From Comamonas_F sp047606565 (lineage in GTDB: Bacteria; Pseudomonadota; Gammaproteobacteria; Burkholderiales; Burkholderiaceae_C), in NCBI GenBank assembly GCA_047606565.1, contig JASGEH010000122.1, positions 7,913 through 71,912 on the forward strand: a stretch of 64,000 bases of DNA. Direction: 5' to 3'. Below are positions 17,541 through 27,278 of this stretch, piece after piece (the stretch's first letter is position 1; the number at the start of each line of letters is the position of its first letter). Both the position numbers and the translations under genes were made by a program. The notes below the pieces were generated by a model that was given only the letters and a program-made list of their open reading frames with translations, searched no databases and was not told the DNA's origin.

Positions 17541-18713
17541 ATGGCCCACGCTTCCACCCTGGCCCTGCGGGGCGACCTGCCAGCGGCGGGCACCCGGACA
17601 CCAGGTGCCCCCACACCGGCCGCGGCGCACGGCGCGGACGCCGCGCAGTCCCGGTCGGGCGCCGGCTCGGTCGCCTTCCGCGACCTCGCCAAGGTCTACC
17701 AGTCGTCCGCCGGCGCGGTGCCGGCGCTGCAGGACATCAGCCTCGACATTCCGGCCGGCAGCATCTTCGGCATCATCGGGCGCAGTGGCGCGGGCAAGTC
17801 CAGCCTGCTGCGCACCATCAACCGGCTGGAGGAACCCACCAGCGGCCAGGTGCTGGTCGATGGCATCGACATCGGCACGCTGGGCGAGGCCGACCTGGTG
17901 CGGCTGCGCCGGCGCATCGGCATGATCTTCCAGCACTTCAACCTGCTGTCGGCCAAGACCGTGTTCGACAACGTCGCGCTGCCGCTGCGCGTGGCCGGCA
18001 CGCCGCGCCCCGAGATCGAGCGGCGCGTGAACGAGCTGCTCGCGCTGGTCGGCCTGCAGGACAAGCACAAGACTTATCCGAGCCGGCTGTCGGGCGGGCA
18101 GAAGCAGCGCGTGGGCATCGCCCGGGCGCTTGCCACCGGCCCCGAGATCCTGCTGTGCGACGAGGCCACCTCGGCGCTCGACCCCGAGACCACGCAGTCC
18201 ATCCTGGCGCTGCTGCGCGACATCAACCGCCGCCTGGGCATCACCGTCATCCTCATCACCCACGAGATGAGCGTGATCCGCGAGATCGCCGACCAGGTGC
18301 TGGTGCTGGAGCAGGGCCGCATCGCCGAGCTGGGCCCGGTCTGGCAGGTCTTCGGCTCGCCCCGGCACGACGCCACGCGCGCGCTGCTGGCGCCGCTGCA
18401 GCACGGCCTGCCCGACGACTTGCGCGCGCGCCTGCTGCCCGAGCCGCCCGCCGAGGGCGCCTTCGAGCGCATCGTGCAACTGGGCTACAGCGGCGAGGGC
18501 GGGCTGGAGCCCGACTTCGCGCGCATCGTCCAGGCGCTGCCGGCCGGCGCGCGGCTGCTGCACGGCGGCGTTGACCGCATCCAGGGCCATGCCCATGGGC
18601 GCCTGCTGCTGGCCATCGACGGCCGCCTGCCGCTGCCGGACTTCGCGGCGCTCACGCAAGGCCCGTCGGCCATCGCCCACCACATCGACGTCATCGGCCA
18701 TGTCCCTGTCTGA
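17541..18713 (+). CDS. metN: MetN-type ABC transporter ATP-binding protein
   Basis: 390 residues. Walker A GRSGAGKSS is at 80-88, then the Q-loop in FQHFNLLS, the signature LSGGQ at 183-187 and Walker B ILLCDEATSALD. After about residue 310 there is a C-terminal NIL-type regulatory domain, which in E. coli MetN binds methionine and inhibits transport. The first 40 residues are an Ala/Gly/Pro-rich extension not usual for MetN. I chose the ATG at 17541 with GAGG upstream; an earlier start at 17496 would overlap the preceding gene. It drives the MetI channel encoded next and is fed by several MetQ-type receptors. Confidence 0.9.
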   Translation: MAHASTLALRGDLPAAGTRTPGAPTPAAAHGADAAQSRSGAGSVAFRDLAKVYQSSAGAVPALQDISLDIPAGSIFGIIGRSGAGKSSLLRTINRLEEPTSGQVLVDGIDIGTLGEADLVRLRRRIGMIFQHFNLLSAKTVFDNVALPLRVAGTPRPEIERRVNELLALVGLQDKHKTYPSRLSGGQKQRVGIARALATGPEILLCDEATSALDPETTQSILALLRDINRRLGITVILITHEMSVIREIADQVLVLEQGRIAELGPVWQVFGSPRHDATRALLAPLQHGLPDDLRARLLPEPPAEGAFERIVQLGYSGEGGLEPDFARIVQALPAGARLLHGGVDRIQGHAHGRLLLAIDGRLPLPDFAALTQGPSAIAHHIDVIGHVPV

Positions 18714-19371
18714 TTTCTCCCTCTCCATCCCCGCCGAGCGCTACTGGCAGGCGCTGTTCGACACGCTGACCATGGTCGGCGTCTCGGGCGCCATCGCCTT
18801 CGTGGCCGGTATTCCGCTGGCTGTGCTGCTCATCGTCACCGCGCCCGGCGGTTTCCTGGCCTCGCCGCGCCTCAACCGCGCCGTCGGCAGCGTGGTCAAC
18901 GGCTTTCGCGCCACGCCCTTCATCGTGCTGCTGGTGGCGCTGATCCCCTTCACGCGGCTGGTCGCCGGCACCACCATCGGCGTCTGGGCCGCCATCGTGC
19001 CGTTGGCCATCAGCGCCACGCCGTTTTTCGCGCGCATCGCCGAAGTCAGCCTGCGCGAGGTCGACCACGGCCTGATCGAGGCCGCCCAGGCCATCGGCTG
19101 CAAGAAATGGCACATCGTGCGCCACGTCTACCTGCCCGAGGCGCTGCCCGGAATCGTCGGCGGCTTCACCATCACGCTGGTGGCGCTCATCAGTTCCTCG
19201 GCCATGGCCGGCGCGGTCGGCGCCGGCGGCCTGGGCGACCTCGCCATCCGCTACGGCTACCAGCGTTTCGACACGCAGGTCATGCTGATCGTCATCGCCG
19301 TGCTGATCGCGTTGGTCACCGTGGTGCAGACCACGGGCGATGCCTATGTGCGCTGGCTGCGCGCGCGCTGA
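18700..19371 (+). CDS. metI: MetI-type ABC transporter permease
   Basis: 223 residues with five or so membrane spans. The EAA loop LIEAAQAIGCKKWHIVRHVYLPEALPG matches MetI (quoted motifs: AAQAIGCKKW and YLPEALPG), as does the C-terminal SAMAGAVGAGGLGDLAIRYG. It forms a homodimeric inner-membrane channel with MetN. The ATG at 18700 overlaps the metN end by 14 bp, so the two are translationally coupled; the frame is open further upstream only as a shadow of metN. Confidence 0.92.
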   Translation: MSLSDFSLSIPAERYWQALFDTLTMVGVSGAIAFVAGIPLAVLLIVTAPGGFLASPRLNRAVGSVVNGFRATPFIVLLVALIPFTRLVAGTTIGVWAAIVPLAISATPFFARIAEVSLREVDHGLIEAAQAIGCKKWHIVRHVYLPEALPGIVGGFTITLVALISSSAMAGAVGAGGLGDLAIRYGYQRFDTQVMLIVIAVLIALVTVVQTTGDAYVRWLRAR

Positions 19372-19385
19372 GGAGGCCGGATCCC

Positions 19386-20216
19386 ATGCGTTTTTCCACT
19401 GCCTTGCGCATCGCCGCCACCGGCCTCGCGCTGGTCGCCGCCGGTGCCTGGTCCCAGGCGCCCTTGCGCATCGGCGTCACCCCGGGTCCGCTGGCCGACT
19501 CCATCGAGGTCGCGGCCGGCCAGGCGCGCCAGCAGGGCCTGGAAGTCCAGGTGGTCGAGTTCACCGACTGGACCACGCCCAATGCTGCGCTGGCGGCCGG
19601 CGACCTCGACGCCAACTATTTCCAGCACCACGCCTTTCTCGACAACGCCATCCGGCAGCGGGGCTACACATTCCGCAGCATCGGCGTGGGCCTGCAAGGC
19701 AGCCTCGGGCTCTATTCCGCGCGCTACAAGCGGCTGGAAGACGTGCCCAGCGGCGCGCGCCTGGCGATTGCCGACGACCCCGCCAACCAGACCCGGGCAC
19801 TGAGCTTTCTGCGCGACATCGGCCTGATCACGCTCAAGGTGCGCAATCCGCGCGCGATCTCGATCGATGACATCGCCAGCAACCCCCGCAATTTCAAGCT
19901 GGTGGAGATTCCCGGCCCGCAACTGGTGCGCTCGTTCGAGGACGTCGACCTCGAAGTCTCGCCGCCCAGCAGCTTCGTCACGGCGGGCCGCAAGGACGTC
20001 GCCAACGCCGCACTGCGCTACTCCCTGGATGACGACAGCTACTGGGCCATCCAGTTCGTGAGCCGGGCGGACAACGCGGCCGATCCGCGCCTGGCACAGT
20101 TCATCGCGATTTACCAGGCCTCGCCCGAGGTGCGCCAGCAACTGCACGCGTCTTACGGCAGCAACCGCAATTTCTACCGCCTGGCCTGGTTGGCGGCGCA
20201 GCCGCAGCGGCCATGA
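19386..20216 (+). CDS. MetQ/NlpA-family ABC substrate-binding protein (3)
   Basis: 276 residues; Sec signal peptide ending near AAGAWSQA, no lipobox. Shows VVEFTDWTTPNAALAAGDLD and NYFQHHAFLDNAI. The usual NDPVNQGRGL is changed to DDPANQTRALSFLRD, suggesting altered ligand contacts. It starts 15 bp after metI and completes a Q-Q-N-I-Q operon. A 95-bp gap follows before the next monooxygenase gene. Confidence 0.89.
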   Translation: MRFSTALRIAATGLALVAAGAWSQAPLRIGVTPGPLADSIEVAAGQARQQGLEVQVVEFTDWTTPNAALAAGDLDANYFQHHAFLDNAIRQRGYTFRSIGVGLQGSLGLYSARYKRLEDVPSGARLAIADDPANQTRALSFLRDIGLITLKVRNPRAISIDDIASNPRNFKLVEIPGPQLVRSFEDVDLEVSPPSSFVTAGRKDVANAALRYSLDDDSYWAIQFVSRADNAADPRLAQFIAIYQASPEVRQQLHASYGSNRNFYRLAWLAAQPQRP

Positions 20217-20311
20217 GTCGCACCCGGCCGTGCCTCACGAAGTGCCTGCCATGGGCGGACGTCGCTTGAGCGTGGGGGCGTTCCGCCAGCCGCACGCCAT
20301 GGAGTCTTGTG

Positions 20312-21724
20312 ATGAATCCGCCGATCGCCCGCCATCCCCTCATCCTCAACGCGTTCAGCATGAACAGCGTGGGGCATATCAACCACGGCCTGTGGACGCA
20401 TCCGCGCGACCGGTCGAGCGAGTACACCACGCTGGAGTACTGGACCGACCTGGCCCGCGAACTGGAGCGGGGGCTGTTCGACGGGCTGTTCATCGCCGAC
20501 ATCATCGGCGCCTACGACACCTACCAGCACTCGGCCGACGTGACCTTGCGCGAGTCGGTGCAACTGCCGATCAACGATCCGACGCTGGTGGTGCCGGCCA
20601 TGGCGGCCGTGACGCGGCATCTGGGCTTTGGCGTCACGGTCAACGTCTCTTACGAGCAGCCTTATCTGCTGGCCCGCCGGTTCTCGACGCTGGACCACCT
20701 CACGCGCGGGCGCATCGGGTGGAACATCGTCACCGGCTACCTGGATTCGGCGGCACGGGCCATGGGGCAGGAGCGCCAGCTCGCGCATGACGAGCGTTAC
20801 GACCGCGCCGACGAGTTCATGGACGTGCTCTACCAGTTGTGGGAAAGCAGCTGGAGCGATGCCGCCGTGCTGCGCGACCGCGAGCGCCGCATCTATGCCG
20901 ACCCCGGGCTGGTGCGGCCGGTGCATCACCGGGGCCGCTACTTCCAGGTCGATGGCTATCACCTGAGCGAGCCATCGCGCCAGCGCACGCCGGTGCTGTT
21001 CCAGGCGGGCAGCTCGGGGCGCGGGCTGCAGTTCGCTGCGCGCCACGCGGAATGCGTGTTCATGGCGATCCAGGACAAGGCGGCCACGGCCGCGCTGGTG
21101 CGGCAACTGCGCGCACAAGCCGTGCAGGCCGGGCGCCAGCCGCAAGACATCAAGGTCTTGGTCGGCATCACGCCGGTGGTGGGGCGAACGCCGCAGCAGG
21201 CCCGGGAAAAGTACCAGGAGTACTGCCGCCACGCGAGCCCCGAGGCGGCACTGACGCACCTGTCCGCGACGGCCGGCATCGACTTTTTCGAGTACCGGCG
21301 GGATACGCCGCTGCTGCAACAGCACAAGAGCAATGGCATTGAAAACAGCATCCAGCGCCTGGCCAACGGCCGCGAGGGCTACACGCTGGGGCATTTGCTG
21401 GACGAGCTGTCCCTGGGCGGGCGCTACGCCACGATCGTCGGAGACGCCAGGCAGGTCGCCGACGAGATGCAGTCCTGGGTCGACGAGGCCGGTGTGGACG
21501 GTTTCAACATCGCGCGCACCGTGGTGCCGGAGAGCTTCGTCGATTTCATCGATCTGGTGGTGCCTGAACTGCAAGCGCGTGGCCTGCACAAGACCGCCTA
21601 TGCGCAGGGCAGCCTGCGCCACAAGCTGTTCGGCCAGGGCGACCACCTGCCGCCGCAGCATCGCGCGGCGGCTTTCCCGCCGCCGGCCGCATCGCCATCC
21701 GAAGCATTGAAGGGCACACCATGA
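20312..21724 (+). CDS. FMN-dependent monooxygenase, NtaA/SnaA/DszA/DmoA family (1)
   Basis: 470-residue TIM-barrel, bacterial-luciferase-like monooxygenase that uses FMNH2 supplied by a separate reductase. Characteristic stretches are LNAFSMNSVGHINHGLWTHP, EYWTDLARELERGLFDGLFI, RGRIGWNIVTGYLDSAA and TPVLFQAGSSGRGLQFA. Family members cleave C-S or C-N bonds (dimethyl sulfide, dibenzothiophene sulfone, nitrilotriacetate); the sulfur setting favours a C-S substrate. GGAG lies 7 nt before the ATG at 20312, preferred over a GTG immediately before it. The stop overlaps the next start (ATGA). Confidence 0.89.
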   Translation: MNPPIARHPLILNAFSMNSVGHINHGLWTHPRDRSSEYTTLEYWTDLARELERGLFDGLFIADIIGAYDTYQHSADVTLRESVQLPINDPTLVVPAMAAVTRHLGFGVTVNVSYEQPYLLARRFSTLDHLTRGRIGWNIVTGYLDSAARAMGQERQLAHDERYDRADEFMDVLYQLWESSWSDAAVLRDRERRIYADPGLVRPVHHRGRYFQVDGYHLSEPSRQRTPVLFQAGSSGRGLQFAARHAECVFMAIQDKAATAALVRQLRAQAVQAGRQPQDIKVLVGITPVVGRTPQQAREKYQEYCRHASPEAALTHLSATAGIDFFEYRRDTPLLQQHKSNGIENSIQRLANGREGYTLGHLLDELSLGGRYATIVGDARQVADEMQSWVDEAGVDGFNIARTVVPESFVDFIDLVVPELQARGLHKTAYAQGSLRHKLFGQGDHLPPQHRAAAFPPPAASPSEALKGTP

Positions 21725-22545
21725 GTCATCCACGTTTTCCGAAGAAATTCGCGGCTTTCGTTGCCGTTGCGCTGCTGGCCGGCTCGGCGCTGGCGGCCCC
21801 GCTCAAGATTGGTGTCGTGCCGGGCATCTTCGCCGATTCGGTCGAGGTGGCCGCACAGGAGGCCCGCAAGCAGGGGCTGGAGGTGCAGGTCGTCGAGTTC
21901 ACCGACTGGGCCACGCCCAACGTCGCGCTCAACGCGGGCGACATCGATCTGAACTACTACCAGAACAGCAACTACCTGGCCAATGCGGTACGCGACACGG
22001 GTTTCCCGCTGACCAGTGTGCAGGCGGGCATCCTGTCGTATCTGGGGCTGTACTCGCTCAAGTACAAATCCCTGGACGATCTCCCCACGGGCGCCAGGGT
22101 CGCGATTGGCAACGATGCCGTCAACCTAGGCCGTGGGCTGCGGCTGGTGCAGGCGGCGGGCCTGATCAAACTGCGCCCGGACACCGGCCTGCTCGGCACG
22201 ACCCGCGACATCGTCGAGAACCCGAAGAAGCTGCAGTTCGTCGAAGTCGAAGGCCCGCAACTCGTGCGCATCACACCCGACGTCGATCTGGCCGTGGGCT
22301 ACCCGTACTTCATCCTGGCATCCAAAGCTTTCGATGCCACTCAGGCACTGGCGTTGACCAGCTACGAGGACGATTCCTGGGCCATCCAGTTCGTCGCCCG
22401 CACCGACAAGGCGGCCGATCCGCGAATCGCCAAGTTTCTTGATGTCTACAAGACGGCGCCCACGGTGCGCAGTGCCATCGATCGCTTCTATCAGGGCGAG
22501 CCCAAGCTCTACCGCCTCACCTGGCTGAGGAAGTCGGCACCATGA
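21721..22545 (+). CDS. MetQ/NlpA-family ABC substrate-binding protein (4)
   Basis: 274 residues; signal peptide ending at ALLAGSALAAP, no lipobox. It keeps EFTDWATPNVALNAGDIDLN, but the usual FQHQ is replaced by YYQNSNYL and NDPVNQG by NDAVNLG, so the pocket differs from receptors 1 and 2. It is sandwiched between two flavin monooxygenase genes with ATGA overlaps on both sides, which strongly links the imported ligand to those enzymes. No dedicated channel is adjacent; it may use MetN/MetI upstream. Confidence 0.89.
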   Translation: MSHPRFPKKFAAFVAVALLAGSALAAPLKIGVVPGIFADSVEVAAQEARKQGLEVQVVEFTDWATPNVALNAGDIDLNYYQNSNYLANAVRDTGFPLTSVQAGILSYLGLYSLKYKSLDDLPTGARVAIGNDAVNLGRGLRLVQAAGLIKLRPDTGLLGTTRDIVENPKKLQFVEVEGPQLVRITPDVDLAVGYPYFILASKAFDATQALALTSYEDDSWAIQFVARTDKAADPRIAKFLDVYKTAPTVRSAIDRFYQGEPKLYRLTWLRKSAP

Positions 22546-23903
22546 GCAGCAAGTCCCGGTACATCCACGTCAACGCGTTCAACATGAACTGCGTCGGCCA
22601 TATCCACCATGGCCTGTGGACGCATCCGCGCGATCGCTCGACCGAATACCACACGCTCAAATACTGGACGGACATCGCGCAGATCCTGGAAAAAGGCCTG
22701 TTCGACAGCCTGTTTCTGGCCGACGTGATCGGCTACTACGACGTCTACGGCCAGAGCGTGGACGTGACGCTGCGCGAGGCCGTGCAACTGCCGGCCAACA
22801 ACCCGTGGCTGCTGGTTTCGGCGATGGCGGCGGTGACCCGGAACCTGGGCTTCGGGGTGACCGCGACCATCGGCGCGGAGAACCCCTATACCTTTGCCCG
22901 CAACGTCACCACGCTCGACCAGCTCAGCCAGGGGCGCATCGGTTGGAACATCGTCACGGGCTATGTCGACAGCGGCGCGCGTGGCCTGGGTCAAGACGGC
23001 TTGAGCGCACACGACGCCCGCTATGACCGGGCCGATGATTTCCTGGAACTGGCCTACAAGCTGTGGGAGGGCAGTTGGGAGGACGATGCCGTCGTCGCCG
23101 ACAAGGCGCGCCGCATCCATGCCGACCCGGCCAAGGTCCATGTCATCGCGCACGAAGGGCCTTATTACCGCTCGCAGGCCATCCACATGAGCGCGCCGTC
23201 GCCGCAGCGCACGCCGCTGCTGTTCCAGGCCGGGGCCTCCGAGCGCGGCCAGCGCTTCGCCGCGCGGCATGCCGAAGGCGTGTTCATCGGCGCGCCCGAC
23301 CCGGCCGCCGCGCGCGCCATCTCGCGCCGCCTGCGGCAGGCCGTGGTGGACGCCGGGCGCAGGCCCGACGACATCAAGATCTATGCCGGCATCTCGGTGG
23401 TGCCGGGCCGCACCGAGGCCGAGGCGCGTGACAAATACGCCGAATACCTGTCCCACGCCAGCGTCGAGGGCGGTCTGGCGCATTTCGCGGCCAGCACCGG
23501 GGTCGACTTCGCGCGCCATGGGCCCGATGAACCCATCGCCTATGGCCAGGGCAATGCCATCCAGTCGGCGGTGGCGGCCGCGCGCCAGCAGGGCTGGACC
23601 ACGCGTGCGCAGTTGCAGGAGAAATTCACTTCGGGCAGCCGCCACCAGCCCATCGTCGGGGATGCCCGCCAGGTGGCCGATGCGCTCGAGCGCTGGATCG
23701 ACGAGGGTGAGATCGACGGCTTCAATCTCGCGCGGCTGGTGGTTCCCGAGAGCTGGGCGGATTTCGCCGACATCGTCGTGCCCGAGCTGCAGAACCGAGG
23801 CCGCTACAAGACCGCCTACGGCGAGGGCAGCCTGCGCCAGCAACTGTTCGCCCGCGGCGACCGGCTGCCGCCGCAGCATCCCGCCGCCCAGTGGCGCCGG
23901 TGA
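22542..23903 (+). CDS. FMN-dependent monooxygenase, NtaA/SnaA/DszA/DmoA family (2)
   Basis: 453-residue paralogue of the enzyme two genes upstream, with VNAFNMNCVGHIHHGLWTHP, RIGWNIVTGYVDSGARGLG and TPLLFQAGASERGQRFAARH. Same two-component chemistry: reduced FMN plus O2, acting on an unidentified organosulfur (or amine) substrate. It overlaps the MetQ-type receptor gene by 4 bp (ATGA). A 99-bp gap separates it from ssuD. Confidence 0.89.
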   Translation: MSSKSRYIHVNAFNMNCVGHIHHGLWTHPRDRSTEYHTLKYWTDIAQILEKGLFDSLFLADVIGYYDVYGQSVDVTLREAVQLPANNPWLLVSAMAAVTRNLGFGVTATIGAENPYTFARNVTTLDQLSQGRIGWNIVTGYVDSGARGLGQDGLSAHDARYDRADDFLELAYKLWEGSWEDDAVVADKARRIHADPAKVHVIAHEGPYYRSQAIHMSAPSPQRTPLLFQAGASERGQRFAARHAEGVFIGAPDPAAARAISRRLRQAVVDAGRRPDDIKIYAGISVVPGRTEAEARDKYAEYLSHASVEGGLAHFAASTGVDFARHGPDEPIAYGQGNAIQSAVAAARQQGWTTRAQLQEKFTSGSRHQPIVGDARQVADALERWIDEGEIDGFNLARLVVPESWADFADIVVPELQNRGRYKTAYGEGSLRQQLFARGDRLPPQHPAAQWRR

Positions 23904-24002
23904 GCGCACAGGCGGCAAGCCCCGATCATTTTCCGAACCAAGCCATGCAACAGGCCGCCCCCTTGCCAGACGCCTTCCGAAATCCCTCCCCAAGGAAACC
24001 CC

Positions 24003-25133
24003 ATGAGCCCTGACATCTTCTGGTTCCTGCCCACCTCGGGTGACACCCGCTACCTGGGCAAGTCCGACTTCGGCCGCAAGCCCACCATCGAGTACCTGCG
24101 CAGCATCGCCACCACCAGCGAGAACCTGGGCTACGACGGCCTGCTGATTCCCACCGGCAGTTCCTGTCTCGACCCCTGGGTGGTGGCCTCCAGCCTGGTG
24201 CCGGTGACCACGCGCATCAAGCTGCTGGTGGCGCTGCGCACCTCGTTGGGGGCGCCGGTGTCCTCGGCGCGGCAGGCCGCCACGCTGGACGCCGCGCTGC
24301 ATGGGCGGCTGCTGCTCAACGTGGTGCCGGGCGGCGACGCGGTCGAGCTGGAGGCTGACGGCATCTTTCTCGACCACGACGCGCGCTATGCCAATGCCGA
24401 TGAGTTCCTGAGCATCTGGCGCCGGCTGCTGCAGGGCGAGACGGTCAACCACGACGGCCGCTTCTACAAGGTGCGCGACGCCAAGAATTTCTTTCCACCG
24501 GTGCAAAAACCCTATCCGCCGCTGTACTTCGGCGGCTCGTCGGAGGCGGCGCACGAACTGGCGGCCAAGCAGGTCGATGCCTACCTGACCTGGGGCGAGC
24601 CGCCCGCGGCCGTGGCCCAGAAGTTCGCCGACATCCGCCAGCGCGCCGCCCGCCACGGCCGCACGGTGCGGTTGGGCGTGCGGCTGCACGTCATCGTGCG
24701 CGAGACCAACGAAGAAGCCTGGGCCGATGCCGAGCGCCTCATCAGCCACCTGAGCGACGAGGACATCGCGCGCGCCCAGCAGAACTACGCGCGCATGGAC
24801 TCGGTCGGCCAGGCCCGCATGGCCGCGCTGCACGGCGGCCGCCGCGACCAGCTGGAGGTCGCGCCCAACCTGTGGGCCGGCGTCGGCCTGGTGCGCGGCG
24901 GTGCCGGCACATCGCTGGTGGGCGACGCGCAGACCGTCGCCGCGCGCCTGCAGGAGTACGCCGACCTGGGCGCCGACACCTTCGTGCTCTCGGGCTACCC
25001 GCACCTGGAGGAATCGATCCGCTTCGCCGAGCTGGTCTTTCCGCTGCTGGGCAAGCAGGCCGTGACCGACCGCGAATCGGCCCAGACCGGCGGCGCCTTC
25101 GACGTGCGCGCCGTGGCGCAGGGCAAGAACTGA
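24003..25133 (+). CDS. ssuD: Alkanesulfonate monooxygenase, FMNH2-dependent
   Basis: 376 residues, the usual SsuD length. It converts alkanesulfonates to aldehyde and sulfite with FMNH2 and O2. Recognisable SsuD stretches are FWFLPTSGDTRYLG, DGLLIPTGSSCLDPW, LLNVVPGGDAVELEADG, YPPLYFGGSSEAAHELA, YLTWGEPP and FVLSGYPHLEESIRFAELVF. AAGGA lies 6 nt before the ATG. The usual partners ssuE (FMN reductase) and ssuABC are not adjacent; a DszC/SfnB-like gene and a MetQ receptor follow at short spacing instead. Confidence 0.95.
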   Translation: MSPDIFWFLPTSGDTRYLGKSDFGRKPTIEYLRSIATTSENLGYDGLLIPTGSSCLDPWVVASSLVPVTTRIKLLVALRTSLGAPVSSARQAATLDAALHGRLLLNVVPGGDAVELEADGIFLDHDARYANADEFLSIWRRLLQGETVNHDGRFYKVRDAKNFFPPVQKPYPPLYFGGSSEAAHELAAKQVDAYLTWGEPPAAVAQKFADIRQRAARHGRTVRLGVRLHVIVRETNEEAWADAERLISHLSDEDIARAQQNYARMDSVGQARMAALHGGRRDQLEVAPNLWAGVGLVRGGAGTSLVGDAQTVAARLQEYADLGADTFVLSGYPHLEESIRFAELVFPLLGKQAVTDRESAQTGGAFDVRAVAQGKN

Positions 25134-25158
25134 GGCTCCATCCACCGAGGACAAAACC

Positions 25159-26409
25159 ATGACACAACAGCAGCAAATCACGCAAGGCTGGGGCGAAGGC
25201 CCGAGCGACCGCTACGAAGCCCTGGCCGGGCGCTTCCGGCCCCTGTTCACGGAGATCCGCGCCGGTGCCGTCGAGCGCGAGCTGCAGCGCCGCCTGCCGC
25301 ACGCCGAGATCCGCCGGCTGGCCGCCGCCGGCCTGACCGCCGTGCGCGTGCCCACCGAATTTGGCGGCGCGGGCGCCAGCCTGCCCGAGCTGTTCAACCT
25401 GCTCACCGAGCTGGGCGAGGCCGATTCCAACCTCGCGCAGTCCATCCGCGCGCACCTGGGCTTTGTCGAGGTCGTGCTCAACTCGCGGCGCAGCGCCTGG
25501 CGCGAGACCTGGCTGCGCCGGCTGGCCGCAGGCGAACTGGTCGGCCCCGGGCGCGGCGAGACCGGCGAGGTGAAGCAGGGCGCGCTGCAGACGCGGCTGT
25601 ACCAGCGCGACGGCCAGTGGTATCTGGACGGGCGCAAGTTCTATTCCACCGGCCTGCTGTATGCCGACTGGGCCGACGTCGGCGCCACCGGCGAGGACGG
25701 CAAGTCCTACGCCGTGCTGGTGCGCCGAAGCGCCGAGGGCGTGCAGCCGATCGACGACTGGAACGGCTTCGGCCAGCGGCTGACGGCCAGCGGCACCACG
25801 GTCTACCGCCAGGTCAAGGTCGACGCCAGCGAGATCCGCCCCGACGAGGAGAAATTCCCGTACTCGCAGGCCTTCTTCCAACTGGTGCACCTGGCTACCA
25901 TCGCCGGCATCGGCCGCGCCGTCAGCGGCGAGACCGCCGAGCTGGTGCGCGAGCGCAAGCGCAGCTTCAGCAACGGCAACGCCGAGCGGGTGCGCCACGA
26001 CGCGCAGATCCTGGAAGTCGTGGGCCGTCTGCGCGCGGCAGCCTATGGCGCCGGCGCCATCGTGCAGCACACCGCGCGCGCCCTCGAACGCGCCTGGGCC
26101 GCCAGCCAGAGCGGCGACGCCGCCGCCACCGAAGCCGCCCGCGCGCTGGCCGACCTGGAGATCGCGCAGTCGCAGTCCTTGGTCATCGAGCTGATCCTGC
26201 AGTCGTCCTCGCACCTGTTCGACGCGCTCGGCGCCTCCTCCACGCTCGCGCCCAACGGCCTGGACCGCTTCTGGCGCAACGTGCGCACCCTGGCCACCCA
26301 CAACCCGCGCATCTACAAGGACCGCATCGCCGGCGACTTCGCCGTCAACGGCACGCCGGCGCCGGCGCAGTGGAAGATTGGTCTGGCGGCCGACGGCGAC
26401 CCTCAGTAA
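25159..26409 (+). CDS. Acyl-CoA-dehydrogenase-fold flavin monooxygenase, DszC/SfnB-like (1)
   Basis: 416 residues with the acyl-CoA dehydrogenase fold. The C-terminal signature is WRNVRTLATHNPRIYK, which corresponds to the RNARTHTLHDP region of DszC/SfnB-type sulfur monooxygenases and not to a dehydrogenase C-terminus. Other marks are GRKFYSTGLLYADW and DDWNGFGQRLTASGTT. It probably oxidises a sulfur atom or C-S bond using reduced flavin and O2. It starts 25 bp after ssuD and is followed at 20 bp by a MetQ receptor. Annotation as an acyl-CoA dehydrogenase would be misleading. Confidence 0.85.
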   Translation: MTQQQQITQGWGEGPSDRYEALAGRFRPLFTEIRAGAVERELQRRLPHAEIRRLAAAGLTAVRVPTEFGGAGASLPELFNLLTELGEADSNLAQSIRAHLGFVEVVLNSRRSAWRETWLRRLAAGELVGPGRGETGEVKQGALQTRLYQRDGQWYLDGRKFYSTGLLYADWADVGATGEDGKSYAVLVRRSAEGVQPIDDWNGFGQRLTASGTTVYRQVKVDASEIRPDEEKFPYSQAFFQLVHLATIAGIGRAVSGETAELVRERKRSFSNGNAERVRHDAQILEVVGRLRAAAYGAGAIVQHTARALERAWAASQSGDAAATEAARALADLEIAQSQSLVIELILQSSSHLFDALGASSTLAPNGLDRFWRNVRTLATHNPRIYKDRIAGDFAVNGTPAPAQWKIGLAADGDPQ

Positions 26410-26429
26410 AGCGGCAGGAGATCCATCTC

Positions 26430-27230
26430 ATGACCCCCTGGAAAAAGATCACCGCCGCCCTGGCCGCGCTGGCGCTGTGCGCCCTGGCCCATGGCCAGAT
26501 CGTCGTCAAGCTTGGCGTGAGCGGCGGCGTGATGGAGGACGTGGCCGAGGCCGCGCAGCGCGCCGCCGCCCGCGAAGGGCTGATCCGCATCGAGCCGGTC
26601 GTCTTCAGCGGCCATCTCAATGCCAATGGTCCGCTCAATGACGGCGACATCGATGCCAATGCCTTCCAGCACGAGCCCTACCTGCGTGGCCAGATCCGCG
26701 CCTACGGCTACCAGTTGGTGCCGGTCGCGCGCACGCTGAGCGCGCCGCTGGGCATCTACTCGCGCAAGTACAAGTCGCTGGCCGATCTGCCCGACAAGGC
26801 CGTCATCGGCATCCCTGGCGACGACACCAACCGCAACCGCGCGCTGCTGATCCTGCAGCACTACGGCCTGATCCAGCTGCGCGCGGGGCTGGACGTCAAG
26901 CGCGGCGACAACGCCACCACGCTGGACATCGTCGGCAACCCGCGCCACCTCGTCATCCGCGAAATCGACTCGCTGGTGCTGGCGCGCGCGCTCGACGACG
27001 TGGACGCCGCCGCCATCATCACCGCCCAGGCCGCGCAGGCCGGCCTGCTGCTGGCGCGCGACGCCATCGCCGCCGAAGTGCCCGGCGGCCCCTACGCCAA
27101 CGTGCTGGTGGTGCAGGAGAAAAACCGCAACCAGCCCTGGGTGGCGCCGCTCACGCGCGCGCTGCAGTCCCCCGAGGTGCGGCAGTTGCTGGAGGGCAAG
27201 TACAAGGGGACGCTGTTGCCGGCGTTCTGA
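26430..27230 (+). CDS. MetQ/NlpA-family ABC substrate-binding protein (5), divergent
   Basis: 266 residues; short signal peptide ending at ALCALAHGQ, no lipobox. More divergent than the others: the FTDW motif is replaced by VVFSGHLNANGPLNDGD, although ANAFQHEPYL and YSRKYKSLADLPDKA keep the family frame. The central part (DTNRNRALLILQHYGLIQL) is still MetQ-like. Start at the ATG at 26430, with GCAGGAG about 10 nt upstream. Last gene of this series; the next operon has its own promoter region. Confidence 0.88.
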   Translation: MTPWKKITAALAALALCALAHGQIVVKLGVSGGVMEDVAEAAQRAAAREGLIRIEPVVFSGHLNANGPLNDGDIDANAFQHEPYLRGQIRAYGYQLVPVARTLSAPLGIYSRKYKSLADLPDKAVIGIPGDDTNRNRALLILQHYGLIQLRAGLDVKRGDNATTLDIVGNPRHLVIREIDSLVLARALDDVDAAAIITAQAAQAGLLLARDAIAAEVPGGPYANVLVVQEKNRNQPWVAPLTRALQSPEVRQLLEGKYKGTLLPAF

Positions 27231-27278
27231 AGCCGAGATGAAACGATCACACCCATCCTCCCGCAGCCGCCTGCGTTT

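Noticed and set aside
25159..26409. Fatty-acid beta-oxidation acyl-CoA dehydrogenase
   Set aside because: The C-terminal motif and neighbours fit DszC/SfnB-type sulfur monooxygenases better.
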